From: Woeseiaceae bacterium
GTDB taxonomy: Bacteria > Pseudomonadota > Gammaproteobacteria > Steroidobacterales > Woeseiaceae
Assembly (NCBI GenBank): GCA_021773035.1
Contig: JAJFKU010000068.1
Span: 1-64,000 of the forward strand
Length of the DNA: 64,000 nucleotides
Direction: 5' to 3'
Shown here one piece after another: positions 1 through 8,366 of the stretch. The notes below the pieces were generated by a model that was not told where the DNA came from, ran no database searches, and saw only the letters and a list, made by a program, of their open reading frames with translations. Position 1 is the stretch's first letter. The number at the start of each line of letters is the position of its first letter. The position numbers were made by a program, and so were the translations under genes.

Positions 1-60
1 TATCGGTTAGCCGTTCTGAGCTGCGCCAGGAGGGGATTTCATAGGAACTGCACTATCTCC

Positions 61-77
61 TCGTATCTACGATACGA
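61..77. promoter_or_regulatory. short perfect dyad upstream of HIT gene
   Basis: Seven-base arms TCGTATC and GATACGA flank a 3-base centre, 127 bases before the HIT gene. It may be a regulator-binding site, but a dyad this short can arise by chance. Bases 1-203 show no other feature. Confidence 0.2.
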
Positions 78-203
78 AATTGGCGGCAAATCGCAAATAG
101 AATGTTGTTGAATTTCAAAACAGAGTTTTTCAACAAAATAGACCCAAAGCAGACGCACCAGTAAACTGAACTCAACAGCAACCATGGCTCTTATTGAGAA
201 CAT

Positions 204-728
204 ATGATCGAACTGCCCGTCCGAATCCCCTGTGATCTCTGTGAAGGAATAGCGGGGCGCGAAGAAAAGTGGGCGATTATCGATGAGTGCAGCCACACGC
301 TGACAGTGATCAATCCGTGGCAGTATGAGATCGGACAATGCTGTGTGATAACTCGCCGCCATGTGGCGACTCTTCTCGACCTTTCTGATGATGAATGTGG
401 CGCGATTATCAGCTCGGCGAAACGAGTTGCACAAGCACTGATTGAGACCTATGAACCTCTGGGACTTCTCACATTTCAGAACAATGGCATCTACAGCGGT
501 CAGGAAACGCCACACTACCACTATCATGTTGTCCCTCGACAGCCGGGAAGTGACTGGGGAATAGGCCCACCCCAATTGGCGACGTTTGAGAATGCCGGGC
601 GTCAAAAGGGGACGAAGCATGATCCCAACGACGATGCCTTGCGCCGCGAGCGCGTCCAAGTCTCTGCTGCAAGCTTGATTGAGACCGCAAGTCTAATTCA
701 ATCAAATTTGCCCGCAAAGCGGCCTTAA
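204..728 (+). CDS. HIT-domain protein
   Basis: A 174-residue protein with the histidine-triad signature H104-Y-H106-Y-H108-V-V near the end of the fold, which marks the HIT nucleotide-binding/hydrolase superfamily. A Cys-X2-Cys pair at residues 10 and 13 resembles the N-terminal zinc site of many Hint-type members. HIT enzymes hydrolyse nucleoside phosphoramidates or dinucleoside polyphosphates; the middle histidine normally attacks the alpha-phosphate. There is no signal peptide, so it should be cytoplasmic. The tail after about residue 125 is not recognisable and is rich in charged residues. The ATG at 204 has only a weak ribosome-binding site, but the fold begins immediately after it. No neighbour points to a specific substrate. 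Confidence 0.85.
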   Translation: MIELPVRIPCDLCEGIAGREEKWAIIDECSHTLTVINPWQYEIGQCCVITRRHVATLLDLSDDECGAIISSAKRVAQALIETYEPLGLLTFQNNGIYSGQETPHYHYHVVPRQPGSDWGIGPPQLATFENAGRQKGTKHDPNDDALRRERVQVSAASLIETASLIQSNLPAKRP

Positions 729-822
729 TCTGTGAAGGCACAATGACACCATCTGAGCTCGTACGAATTTGAAATACAAGGTCATACTTCACCTGGCAGT
801 AAAGGCTAATCGGAACCAAACA

Positions 823-1704
823 ATGAGGAATCTCTGTTTAGTATTATTTTTTTTATTGAGCGCCTGCTCTGATGACAGTCCCTTCGATGCTGTATCGCCA
901 TCTCCCGTTGTATTAGATCCGCAAAATATCTCAACGCCCCAATTTCATGAGAGTGTGAATTATCTAAGTGACGACCTAAAGACCATCATTTTTACGAGGA
1001 GCACCAGAGAATTCGACGAATCAGCTATTTATAGTGCAACGTTCGAACAAGGCAAGTGGAATTTGCCGGAGAAACTGCCGTTTTCAAATTCGAACTACGA
1101 TGCCGGTTTTTCCTTATCTCCGAGCAACACGTCAGCATTTTATACTTCGAAGCGCGACCCGAATGAATCTATGCTGAGTAACGAGTGGAATATTTGGCGG
1201 GTTGATTACGGTAGTGATCATAAATGGGGTGAGGCTGTTGTTGTACCACCGCCGTTGAACTCTCAGGGTGAGGAATGCTGTTTGGTTATTAACAAGGACG
1301 GTCAAGTTTTCTTTTCGTCAAACCGTGACGGTTCCTGGGATATCTATGAGGCTGAGTTTTCAAGAGCTGGGTTTAGCGATATTAGAAAACTCAGCGCTAT
1401 CGTTAACTCCGAAAACGGCGAGTGGCCGGCTTTCATAAATGAGAAAGGGAATTTGTTGATATTCAGTTCGATTCGAAAAACAGGACTCGGTGGGGATGAC
1501 CTATACTTTACTAGAAAATCACAGGGCGCCTGGGACGCACCTATCCTTCTGGACTCGCGAATAAATACACAAAGTTATGAGGACAGCCCGTTACTTTCTA
1601 ATAATGATGAGTATTTCTTATACTCGAGCTCGCGTGATACCCCATTTTCAAAAGGCGTAAGTAATATCTACGTGGTTCTCGCATCAGATTATATATCGGA
1701 ATAG
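823..1704 (+). CDS. PD40/TolB-like beta-propeller lipoprotein
   Basis: A 293-residue exported protein. The ATG at 823 is preferred over an in-frame upstream start at 769 because it gives a clean lipoprotein signal peptide ending in the lipobox LLSAC. The mature part contains PD40-type blades, for example VFFSSNRDGSWDIYEA around residues 160-175 and LIFSSIRKTGLGGDDLYF around 212-230. These resemble TolB and Pal-associated propellers and would form an open or small propeller in the periplasm. A role in recognising cell-wall or protein partners is possible, but no substrate can be named. The gene is visibly more AT-rich than those downstream, suggesting a different origin. It ends just before a long perfect inverted repeat. 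Confidence 0.75.
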   Translation: MRNLCLVLFFLLSACSDDSPFDAVSPSPVVLDPQNISTPQFHESVNYLSDDLKTIIFTRSTREFDESAIYSATFEQGKWNLPEKLPFSNSNYDAGFSLSPSNTSAFYTSKRDPNESMLSNEWNIWRVDYGSDHKWGEAVVVPPPLNSQGEECCLVINKDGQVFFSSNRDGSWDIYEAEFSRAGFSDIRKLSAIVNSENGEWPAFINEKGNLLIFSSIRKTGLGGDDLYFTRKSQGAWDAPILLDSRINTQSYEDSPLLSNNDEYFLYSSSRDTPFSKGVSNIYVVLASDYISE

Positions 1705-1730
1705 TTGACGCAATGATAATTTGAATCATA

Positions 1731-1780
1731 ATACCTTGAACTAATAGGTATTATGGCATATACCTATTAGTTCAAGGTAT
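1731..1780. repeat. perfect 20-bp inverted repeat
   Basis: Arms 1731-1750 and 1761-1780 are exact reverse complements, separated by ten bases (TTATGGCATA). The stem is AT-rich and has no T-run after it. It sits between the PD40 lipoprotein gene and the exbD-like gene, so it could be a transcription end, a processing site or a protein-binding dyad. Confidence 0.85.
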
Positions 1781-1832
1781 GTATAATCTTACTTGAAGAT
1801 TGTCTCCAGGCGGGATACTGGAGGACAGTTCG

Positions 1833-2258
1833 ATGCGAAAACCTGTAATTGTTGGTGCGCCAAGAGAGTCGGATAACGAAATCAACCTGACACCGATGCT
1901 GGATATCGTATTCATAATGTTGATATTTTTCATTGTGGCCGCCTCATTTATCAAAGAGGTTGGCATCGATGTAGGCAGGCCCGACGCTCCGCCTGTAGTA
2001 AATCCGAGTGATTCAAACATCCAAATCACCATCGGTGAAAAAAATGGAATCTGGATGGGCAGACGGTTGATTGATCCGCGTGCGGTCAGAGCGAACATTG
2101 AAAGAATGCATGCGGAAAACCCGGACGCGTCGGTTGTGATACAGCCAGATAGGCGGTCGCTCAACGATACTCTGGTGCAAGTCATGGATGCATCCCGGGA
2201 GGCTGGCGTTTACGACATTTCTATCGCCGCTGATTCCGACATTGGAGGTGCACAATGA
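1833..2258 (+). CDS. ExbD/TolR-family biopolymer transport protein
   Basis: A 141-residue protein with the ExbD/TolR layout: a short cytoplasmic N-terminus, one membrane helix opening with the family motif INLTPMLDIVFI (about residues 14-25) followed by LIFFIV, then a periplasmic domain. The Asp in LTPMLD is the proton-motive-force residue of the family. With ExbB, such proteins energise TonB or act in Tol/Mot-like motors. GGAGG lies eight bases before the ATG at 1833, which decides this start over one at 1800. The next gene overlaps it by four bases (ATGA), indicating translational coupling. No ExbB/TolQ partner lies on either side, so the partner must be encoded elsewhere. The upstream neighbour is separated by the 50-bp inverted repeat. 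Confidence 0.88.
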   Translation: MRKPVIVGAPRESDNEINLTPMLDIVFIMLIFFIVAASFIKEVGIDVGRPDAPPVVNPSDSNIQITIGEKNGIWMGRRLIDPRAVRANIERMHAENPDASVVIQPDRRSLNDTLVQVMDASREAGVYDISIAADSDIGGAQ

Positions 2259-2935
2259 AAGCCTTGCTCATTGTCGTTTTGCTCATCTTTTCTGCCACTT
2301 GCCAATCAACGACCTGGGCACCGTCAACGGTAACTGATCCGATCAGCGGTAAACAATGCCATGTATACAAGGTGGCGAGCTACGGTTCGTACATCTATCA
2401 ATGGGAGTCAAAATTTGATGGTGTGTACTGGCCCAACACGGATGCACGCTGGCGTTGGGACTGTCGAGAGTCCGGCTACATCAGTTTCGGCAGTGATTTC
2501 TCAGACCTAACCGAGGAGGAAGTCGAACGCATTTCGGCCTTCCTTTCGAATACCCCCTCAAGATATGGAGGGCAATTCGAGCGCATGGAAGCAATATACA
2601 AACTGAGGAACAAGGACGACAAGTTCTGGGCCTGGTTTTATCGAGTGAAAGCATATTGGCATCACAGCCAGGCTGACGTCGCAAGACGGGAGTCTATCCC
2701 GCTGTTGGAAAGCCATACAGAAATGCTGGCGCCAGGTTTCGAGCTTATTCAAGCGTACTTCGTTCTTGGTGAGTACTATCGGCGGATTAACGATGCCGCA
2801 AGGGCCGAGGAGAATTTCGCACTCGCGCGATCAGTTCAATGGATCGATGGTGACGGTCTGCATCAGACTGGAAGCGAGTACATAGAGGAATTGATCCAAG
2901 AGCGGTTGGATTTGATGCAACGACAGTTGCCGTAG
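2255..2935 (+). CDS. secreted protein with TPR-like C-terminus, coupled to exbD
   Basis: A 226-residue protein of unrecognised family. Residues 1-18 form a signal peptide; the A-T-C at the end could be a degenerate lipobox. The middle is rich in Trp and Tyr (WESKFDGVYWPNTDARWRWD region, about residues 50-68). From about residue 125 the sequence becomes helical with TPR-like spacing, including a YFVLGEYYRRINDAARAEENFALA helix pair around 165-188. Its start overlaps the ExbD stop by four bases, so the two products are probably made together and may act in one envelope complex. No function can be assigned from sequence alone. Confidence 0.7.
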   Translation: MKALLIVVLLIFSATCQSTTWAPSTVTDPISGKQCHVYKVASYGSYIYQWESKFDGVYWPNTDARWRWDCRESGYISFGSDFSDLTEEEVERISAFLSNTPSRYGGQFERMEAIYKLRNKDDKFWAWFYRVKAYWHHSQADVARRESIPLLESHTEMLAPGFELIQAYFVLGEYYRRINDAARAEENFALARSVQWIDGDGLHQTGSEYIEELIQERLDLMQRQLP

Positions 2936-2980
2936 GCAAGGAACCGAGCTGGAGAGCGCATCGCTCCTCAATTGCAGAAT

Positions 2981-3020
2981 TAATTTGTAATCAGTAGGTC
3001 TCGTGTTCGAATGCGCCCAA
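2981..3020 (+). other. decayed tRNA-Thr 3' fragment (copy a)
   Basis: The stretch around TTTGTAATCAGTAGGTC matches the anticodon loop, anticodon 3' arm and variable loop of a tRNA-Thr; the loop reads TTTGTAA, anticodon UGU. The T-loop TTCGAAT follows, but its stem is not paired and the acceptor arm and CCA are not recognisable. No convincing 5' half precedes it. It is the most degenerate of four such fragments in the first 26.4 kb. Confidence 0.5.
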
Positions 3021-3268
3021 GGCAGAGCAGTCGCGAAGTCGTTCATTTCATATCGTCTGTTCACTATTGCCAATTCTTGCTGTGCCTTACTGGGTAGTAG
3101 TACCGCGGAAATTGGCGCCGTACCAGGGTTGACTCCAGACTGCGGTTTGAGACGGATAACATTGATTACGGAGGCAATGGACGGGCGTACCGTACGGTCC
3201 GATAAGGTCCACACAGGGTTGCTGCGAACTGGGCTCTCCGAATAATTCGGCCCTTTTTGGTCTTTTTT

Positions 3269-3296
3269 GGGGTCCAACTCGACCCTTTGGGCCGCC
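3269..3296 (+). promoter_or_regulatory. 28-bp motif, copy A (putative ECF sigma promoter)
   Basis: GGGGTCCAACT, then CTTT, then GGCCGCC. The same blocks with identical spacing recur at 4986-5013 ahead of the TonB receptor gene of the same cluster. Sharing between a sigma gene and its receptor gene suggests an autoregulatory promoter read by this sigma factor. The motif ends two bases before the first ATG of the sigma gene, so the true start codon may lie further in. Confidence 0.5.
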
Positions 3297-3297
3297 T

Positions 3298-3849
3298 ATG
3301 CCTATGATAAGGGCAATTGCGGCGGCGGATGGCGGGTGTTTGAAAACAGCTGAGCAGCATGGGCTAGTTGATGAGTGGTATCACGAGTTTAATGATCGAC
3401 TCATCGCCTTTCTGAGCCAGGGGGTTCGCGTGCGCGCGGATGTACAGGACCTGGCCCAGGAGATTTACCTGCGCATGCTGCGTGCGAAAAATCCTGAATT
3501 GATTGAAGCGCCGCGCGCGTATCTCTATCGGATTGCCATTCACGTGCTGGACGAGTGGCGGACAAAGGAGCGGCGCAGCAACCTGCATTCATCGAAAGGA
3601 CTGAACGACCTGGTTGCCAATACCGGGGCGTTTGACAATCCGCAGCGCCGCGATGCGGCGATAGACTTACGCGAAGCGCTCGATACGCTGCCGGCAAAAT
3701 TTGCGACGACGTTGATTCTGCGCTGGCATCACGGCATGGGCTATCGAGAAATTGCCGAACATCTGGACGTGACGGAACGCATGGTAAAACGCTATATAGT
3801 TAAAGGATACGCGGAGTTGCGCGTATGTTTGAGCCAGGAGACGACATAA
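3298..3849 (+). CDS. ECF (FecI-type) RNA polymerase sigma factor
   Basis: A protein of up to 183 residues with sigma region 2 (about residues 48-98, including DVQDLAQEIYLRML and the APRAYLYRIA -10 recognition helix) and region 4 with a helix-turn-helix (about 120-175, GMGYREIAEHLDVTERMVK). It belongs to the FecI-like extracytoplasmic-function group. Such factors are held by a FecR protein and released when the partner TonB receptor is loaded. The FecR gene follows after four bases and the receptor comes next, matching that circuit. The start is uncertain: the ATG at 3298 abuts the putative promoter, an ATG lies at 3304, and an in-frame TTG at 3340 would fit the spacing seen at the receptor gene. 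Confidence 0.88.
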   Translation: MPMIRAIAAADGGCLKTAEQHGLVDEWYHEFNDRLIAFLSQGVRVRADVQDLAQEIYLRMLRAKNPELIEAPRAYLYRIAIHVLDEWRTKERRSNLHSSKGLNDLVANTGAFDNPQRRDAAIDLREALDTLPAKFATTLILRWHHGMGYREIAEHLDVTERMVKRYIVKGYAELRVCLSQETT

Positions 3850-3853
3850 CACC

Positions 3854-4954
3854 GTGAATGACTCGCACACACAAGGACTGCGCGCGATTGCCGAACAGGC
3901 GGCCGACTGGTATCTGCGCATCGAAGAGGAGGGTGGCGTACCGCTGACCGTGCGTCAGGCGTTTGTGCATTGGCTCAAAGCATCACCCACCCACATCGAG
4001 GAATTCATGCGAGTGCGTGCTACGCACGCGCAGCTGACGGGTATGGACGTAAGTGAGCTGCCGGACGTAGACGCGCTGCTCCAGCAGGCACGCTCGAATG
4101 TCATCGCACTCACGCAAGCGCCAGGCGATTCAGCGCTGCACGAAACACGATCGCCGCGCAAGTCAATCCCTTGGGCCACTGCCGCTTCTTTGCTAATTAC
4201 GGCTCTACTATTGGGCTTGTTTGCTGCGATGCCGCCAGATTCAATCAATGATGAAGCCGTGACAGGCAGTTTCTATGAGACTGCGTTAGGCGAGCAGCGT
4301 TCGGTGCTCTTGAGTGATGGCTCGGTCGTGGAGCTAAACACGCTATCCAAGCTTCGTGTGGAGTTTCGCGATGATGCACGTTTGGTGGAGCTCGTCGCAG
4401 GCGAGGCCGTGTTTGAGGTGGCCAAGGATCCGATGCGACCATTCCGGGTGGATGCCGGTGCAGCGTTTGTTAAGGCAGTGGGCACGCGGTTTAACGTATA
4501 TCGCCAGAGCGCTCAGACCATCGTAACGGTGGTCGAGGGTCGCGTTGAAGTCTCACGACCACCAACCGTGCCTACAAGTCCGAACAGCGAGGCCGCAGGG
4601 GAAATCGCTCAACTACCGATCGTAGAGCTTGTACCCGGCGACCAGGTGGCGGTGACGGCCGGCGGTTTGATCTCGGCGCCGGCCGTTGTCGACACGAACA
4701 AAGCGATCGCCTGGACCGATCGGCGCCTGGTATTCGATGGCGATAATCTCGCGAGCGTTGCGCGGGAACTGAATCGTTACAACCGGGAGCAATTAGTGAT
4801 TGCCGATCCGGAGTTAGCCGAAGAGCCGATCAGCGGCGTCTTTTACGCCAATGATCCGGATACGCTGTTCGCGTTTCTTGAGGCGGTTGGCGGCATGCGT
4901 GTAGAAACCGATGCTAACGGCTGGACACTTTATCCCGCGACAGGAACTGACTGA
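3854..4954 (+). CDS. FecR-family anti-sigma/sigma regulator
   Basis: A 366-residue inner-membrane signal transducer starting at GTG, four bases after the sigma gene. Residues 8-58 are the cytoplasmic DUF4880-type sigma-binding domain (AEQAADWYLRIEEEG, HWLKASPTHIEEFMRV). One membrane helix spans about 106-126. The periplasmic FecR domain follows (about 138-235, with GEQRSVLLSDGSVVELNT and AVGTRFNVYR). A DUF4974-like end at about 295-360 would contact the signalling domain of the receptor. The protein should receive the substrate-loaded signal from the TonB receptor at 5059 and set activity of the sigma factor. All family landmarks appear intact. Confidence 0.9.
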   Translation: MNDSHTQGLRAIAEQAADWYLRIEEEGGVPLTVRQAFVHWLKASPTHIEEFMRVRATHAQLTGMDVSELPDVDALLQQARSNVIALTQAPGDSALHETRSPRKSIPWATAASLLITALLLGLFAAMPPDSINDEAVTGSFYETALGEQRSVLLSDGSVVELNTLSKLRVEFRDDARLVELVAGEAVFEVAKDPMRPFRVDAGAAFVKAVGTRFNVYRQSAQTIVTVVEGRVEVSRPPTVPTSPNSEAAGEIAQLPIVELVPGDQVAVTAGGLISAPAVVDTNKAIAWTDRRLVFDGDNLASVARELNRYNREQLVIADPELAEEPISGVFYANDPDTLFAFLEAVGGMRVETDANGWTLYPATGTD

Positions 4955-4985
4955 ACGGCCTTTTCTTAAATTTTGTTGTGCCCAG

Positions 4986-5013
4986 GGGGTCCAACTATCC
5001 TCTTTCGGCCGCC
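4986..5013 (+). promoter_or_regulatory. 28-bp motif, copy B (putative ECF sigma promoter)
   Basis: Second copy of the motif at 3269-3296: GGGGTCCAACT, CTTT and GGCCGCC with the same spacing and about 22 of 28 bases identical. It lies 45 bases before the TonB receptor ATG. It is proposed as the target promoter of the adjacent sigma factor. Confidence 0.5.
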
Positions 5014-5058
5014 CTACCTCATAGCAACCGTAAAAGCGTAGTGAATGGGGGAAACATC

Positions 5059-8000
5059 ATGACGTACAAATTCGGCTTGAGACGATTAGGTTGGGTACTG
5101 TTGAGCAGTGCTGCGATGGCACTGCCGGCGCATGCTGACGGAGATACTGCACGGTTTTACAATCTGGAGATTGAGGCGCTGCCGCTGATGGCGGCCGTCA
5201 AAACACTCTCGGACGAAACCGGCATTGAAGTGCTGTTCTTTAGCGAAGTGGCTACGGGAGTTACCTCATCACCGGTGCAAGGCGAATTCACGCCGGACGA
5301 AGCACTCAAGACAATGTTGGCGAGTACAGGTCTCGAGATCGTGGATCTCAACGAGGAAGGTGCCGTTGCGATTCGTCCAACATCCGAGGATACGGAGCCG
5401 GGAAAACAGCAGCCGGCGTCGAAGTTAGTGCTGATGGCACAAAATCAGACGTCGGCATCTCAGCGTCAGACCAGTCAGCCGAATCGAACAGACAGTGACA
5501 ATGACGCTGCGCCTCTGGAGCAGATTACTGTCACGGGGTCACGTATTGCCCGTTCCGGTGTTGCAACTCCGACGCCAACGGTTATCTTAGGGGGGGCAGA
5601 AATAGAAGCCTCTGGTGCCGTTAATATCGGCGACCTGCTTCGGGAACTGCCGGCGATTGGTCCGGGGGTCAATGCGGAAAATACAGCACCGACCTTCTCC
5701 GGAGCTGGCCTCAACCTTATCGACCTGCGCTCTCTGGGAACTGCGCGGACGCTCGTTCTTATCAATGGGCGGCGCCACGTCGGTACGCAACCGAGTACGA
5801 CCGCGGTGGATCTGAATTCAATTCCAACTCCTCTGATCGAACGCGTCGAAATAATCACCGGCGGCGCGTCTGCCGTTTACGGCGCTGATGCTGTCTCGGG
5901 TGTCGTCAATATCATCCTCAGGGACGACTTCGAAGGCCTTGACTTCGAAGTGCAGACCGGAATTTCCGATCGTGGTGATGCCGAACGCAATCATATCGGC
6001 CTCACGGTAGGCGCGAACTTCGCCGATGACGCGGGCAATATCGCTATGCACGTTTCCTACTCGGACGAAGGAGGGATTGAGTACAACGAGAGGCCCGGCG
6101 GCATATCGGGCGCGAACTGGGTTTCAAATCCCGCCAACACCGGGCCCAACGATGGCATCAACGATTTCATAGTTATGAACAATCTAAGACAGCTCGCCGG
6201 GCAGCAGGAATCTGCGTTTATTATTGACCGGGGCAACGGCCGGGAAGTTTTTGGTTTCAATCCAGACGGTACACTACGCCCATTTCAACTTGGTCCGTCA
6301 GGTCTGATTGGCAACACGCAACTTACGGATGGCGGTGAGGCGGAGCTTGGTTTCGATTCGGAATGCCCGCAAGCGCAGTGCCAGCTCAAGGTGCCCGTTG
6401 AGCGTTTCCTGATCAGCGGTGCCGCCAAATACGACGTCGCGGAAAACCTGGAGGTATTTCTCGATGGCAAATTTTCCAGCAACCAGGCGTCTTCGCGTAT
6501 CGGTTCAGTTTTTGAAATCCCACCGTTTACGAATCAGATACCGATAGACAATCCGTTTGTGACTCAGGAGTTACGTGATCTGCTGATCTCCGCCGGTCAG
6601 ACTAGCGTCGGTATTTTGCGCAGTGATCAGGAACTTGGACCGCGCGGCACGGACAGTGACCGGCGCCTGTTTCAAATGACGGTGGGCGCGCGAGGTGGAA
6701 TTGGTGCTAGCGACAACTGGAAATACGAAACGTATTTCCAGTATGGCGATTCCCGGTCAGCACTTATCCGGTTAAACGACTTGTTCCAGAACAGATTTAC
6801 GCAGGCGCTCGATGCAGTTGTCGATCCCGCCGACGGTGAAATCAAATGTCGATCGGTCGTCGAGGGCACCGCGCAGGATCCAGGATGCATCCCGGTCAAC
6901 CTGTTTCGTGGAGGAGACGCACTTACTCCGGAGATTCGGAACTTCGTAGAGGTTCCTAGTGCCACGGAAACGGCGCACCTGCAGCAAACGGTTGCGTCGG
7001 CTGTCGTCACCGGCGATCTTGCAGACTACTGGGGAGCTGGATCGATTGGTTTGGCTGGTGGTATCGAATGGCGGGAGGAGTCGAGTGACTTCCAAACCAC
7101 CGCTACTCAACAGGCGGGTCTGGGCTTTTTTAACAGTTTGCGCCCTGTTGTAATCGGCGAATTCGACGTCTTCGAAGTATTCGGCGAGGCTGTTGTCCCG
7201 CTTCTGAGAGACGCACCGTTCGCTCAAAGCCTCAATTTCGAGGCTGCGGTTCGGTACGCAGACTATTCGACATCCGGTGGTGCAACCAGTTGGAAACTGG
7301 GCGCAGATTGGGCTCCTGTTGGCGACGTACGGTTTCGCGCAGTTCGCGCAGTCGCAGTTCGTGCACCAAATGTTGGTGAGCTGTTTAACCCCGGCGGCCA
7401 GGGTTTCGTCACTGTCGACGATCCATGTGACGCCGCATTCGTAAACGGCGGCACGGCCACTCGTGCAGCAAACTGCCAGGCACTGGGAATCGTTCAGCCA
7501 TTTTCATCGAATGCCCAGACCATCAATATTCGAACACAGACATCCGGAAATCCGAACCTCGATGTTGAGGAAGCGGAGACGCTAACAGTCGGTGCTGTTT
7601 TTACGCCCGGGTGGCTTCCGGATTTCTCGTTGACCATCGACTACTTTTCGATAGAGATAGACGATGCCATTAATGTTCTTGGAACACAGCAGGTTCTTGA
7701 CGCCTGTGTTGATCTGCCAACGACTGCCAACGTTTTTTGCGGATCGGTTAATCGTGATGCGGCAGGGAACATACTTCTTGTACGAAATCAAAATATCAAT
7801 GTTTCGCAGTTCACGCGTGATGGTATCGACATCGAGGCACGGTACCGATTCGACCTCGGTGCCGGCTCACTCGATTTGAACGGTGTCGCAACACACATCC
7901 TTACTTCCGAGACCGTCATCGCTCCCGGCACCGCGACGGGTGGCGGAACGATTGACGGTAATGGAGAAATTGGACAGCCGGACTGGCGGTTCCGCGGCAG

Positions 8001-8319
8001 CGCACGCTATCTGACCGGACCGTTTTCAGTGAATGCCGCCGTGACCATGCTTTCCGATATGGTGCCGGACAATGATCCGGCAACACCGGAAGACAATCGC
8101 GCAACCACCGGAACCGGCACCTTCACATTGGTGGATCTGAGTTTTCAGTACGACTTCAACGAGCAACTGGTGTTCTCGCTCGGCGCTGACAACGTATTCG
8201 ACGAACAACCCCCGGGCCTGCCCGATACGCGAATGGCAGGAGCCGGAAGTTTTGCCGGCGCAGAGATTTTCCCGACGGTTGGTCGTTATTGGTATCTTGG
8301 CGTCCGAATGTCATATTGA
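5059..8319 (+). CDS. TonB-dependent outer-membrane receptor with STN signalling domain
   Basis: A 1086-residue receptor. The ATG at 5059, preceded by GGGGGAAAC, gives a signal peptide of about 26 residues ending PAHA. An upstream in-frame start at 4978 overlaps the putative promoter and is not favoured. Residues about 32-105 form an STN domain (FYNLEIEALPLMAAVKTLS, then GEFTPDEALKTMLASTGL). The plug begins near residue 150 (PLEQITVTGSRIARSG) and contains the LVLINGRRH and GGASAVYGADAVSGVVNI motifs. The remainder is a 22-strand-type barrel ending in an aromatic residue. The STN domain would signal to the FecR at 3854. Substrate is unknown; receptors of this Oar/Pseudoalteromonas-like size class often take up peptides or glycans, and the S9 peptidase downstream favours peptides. 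Confidence 0.92.
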   Translation: MTYKFGLRRLGWVLLSSAAMALPAHADGDTARFYNLEIEALPLMAAVKTLSDETGIEVLFFSEVATGVTSSPVQGEFTPDEALKTMLASTGLEIVDLNEEGAVAIRPTSEDTEPGKQQPASKLVLMAQNQTSASQRQTSQPNRTDSDNDAAPLEQITVTGSRIARSGVATPTPTVILGGAEIEASGAVNIGDLLRELPAIGPGVNAENTAPTFSGAGLNLIDLRSLGTARTLVLINGRRHVGTQPSTTAVDLNSIPTPLIERVEIITGGASAVYGADAVSGVVNIILRDDFEGLDFEVQTGISDRGDAERNHIGLTVGANFADDAGNIAMHVSYSDEGGIEYNERPGGISGANWVSNPANTGPNDGINDFIVMNNLRQLAGQQESAFIIDRGNGREVFGFNPDGTLRPFQLGPSGLIGNTQLTDGGEAELGFDSECPQAQCQLKVPVERFLISGAAKYDVAENLEVFLDGKFSSNQASSRIGSVFEIPPFTNQIPIDNPFVTQELRDLLISAGQTSVGILRSDQELGPRGTDSDRRLFQMTVGARGGIGASDNWKYETYFQYGDSRSALIRLNDLFQNRFTQALDAVVDPADGEIKCRSVVEGTAQDPGCIPVNLFRGGDALTPEIRNFVEVPSATETAHLQQTVASAVVTGDLADYWGAGSIGLAGGIEWREESSDFQTTATQQAGLGFFNSLRPVVIGEFDVFEVFGEAVVPLLRDAPFAQSLNFEAAVRYADYSTSGGATSWKLGADWAPVGDVRFRAVRAVAVRAPNVGELFNPGGQGFVTVDDPCDAAFVNGGTATRAANCQALGIVQPFSSNAQTINIRTQTSGNPNLDVEEAETLTVGAVFTPGWLPDFSLTIDYFSIEIDDAINVLGTQQVLDACVDLPTTANVFCGSVNRDAAGNILLVRNQNINVSQFTRDGIDIEARYRFDLGAGSLDLNGVATHILTSETVIAPGTATGGGTIDGNGEIGQPDWRFRGSARYLTGPFSVNAAVTMLSDMVPDNDPATPEDNRATTGTGTFTLVDLSFQYDFNEQLVFSLGADNVFDEQPPGLPDTRMAGAGSFAGAEIFPTVGRYWYLGVRMSY

Positions 8320-8366
8320 CCCTGTGCAAGAAACTGATAGCAATTGTCGCTGGGAGTGCCGGTACA

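Larger units (their letters stand above)
2936..3297. other. non-coding interval before sigma gene
   Basis: This 362-base gap holds a decayed tRNA-Thr 3' fragment near 2981-3020 and a duplicated putative ECF promoter motif at 3269-3296. The rest shows no recognisable gene; a short open frame at 3003-3245 has no family resemblance or convincing start. Confidence 0.6.

Noticed and set aside
39..659. 206-codon minus-strand frame over the HIT gene
   Set aside because: Antisense to a protein with a clear HIT signature; no family resemblance of its own.
3003..3245. 80-codon plus-strand frame
   Set aside because: Begins inside the tRNA-Thr fragment and has no start signal or conserved look.
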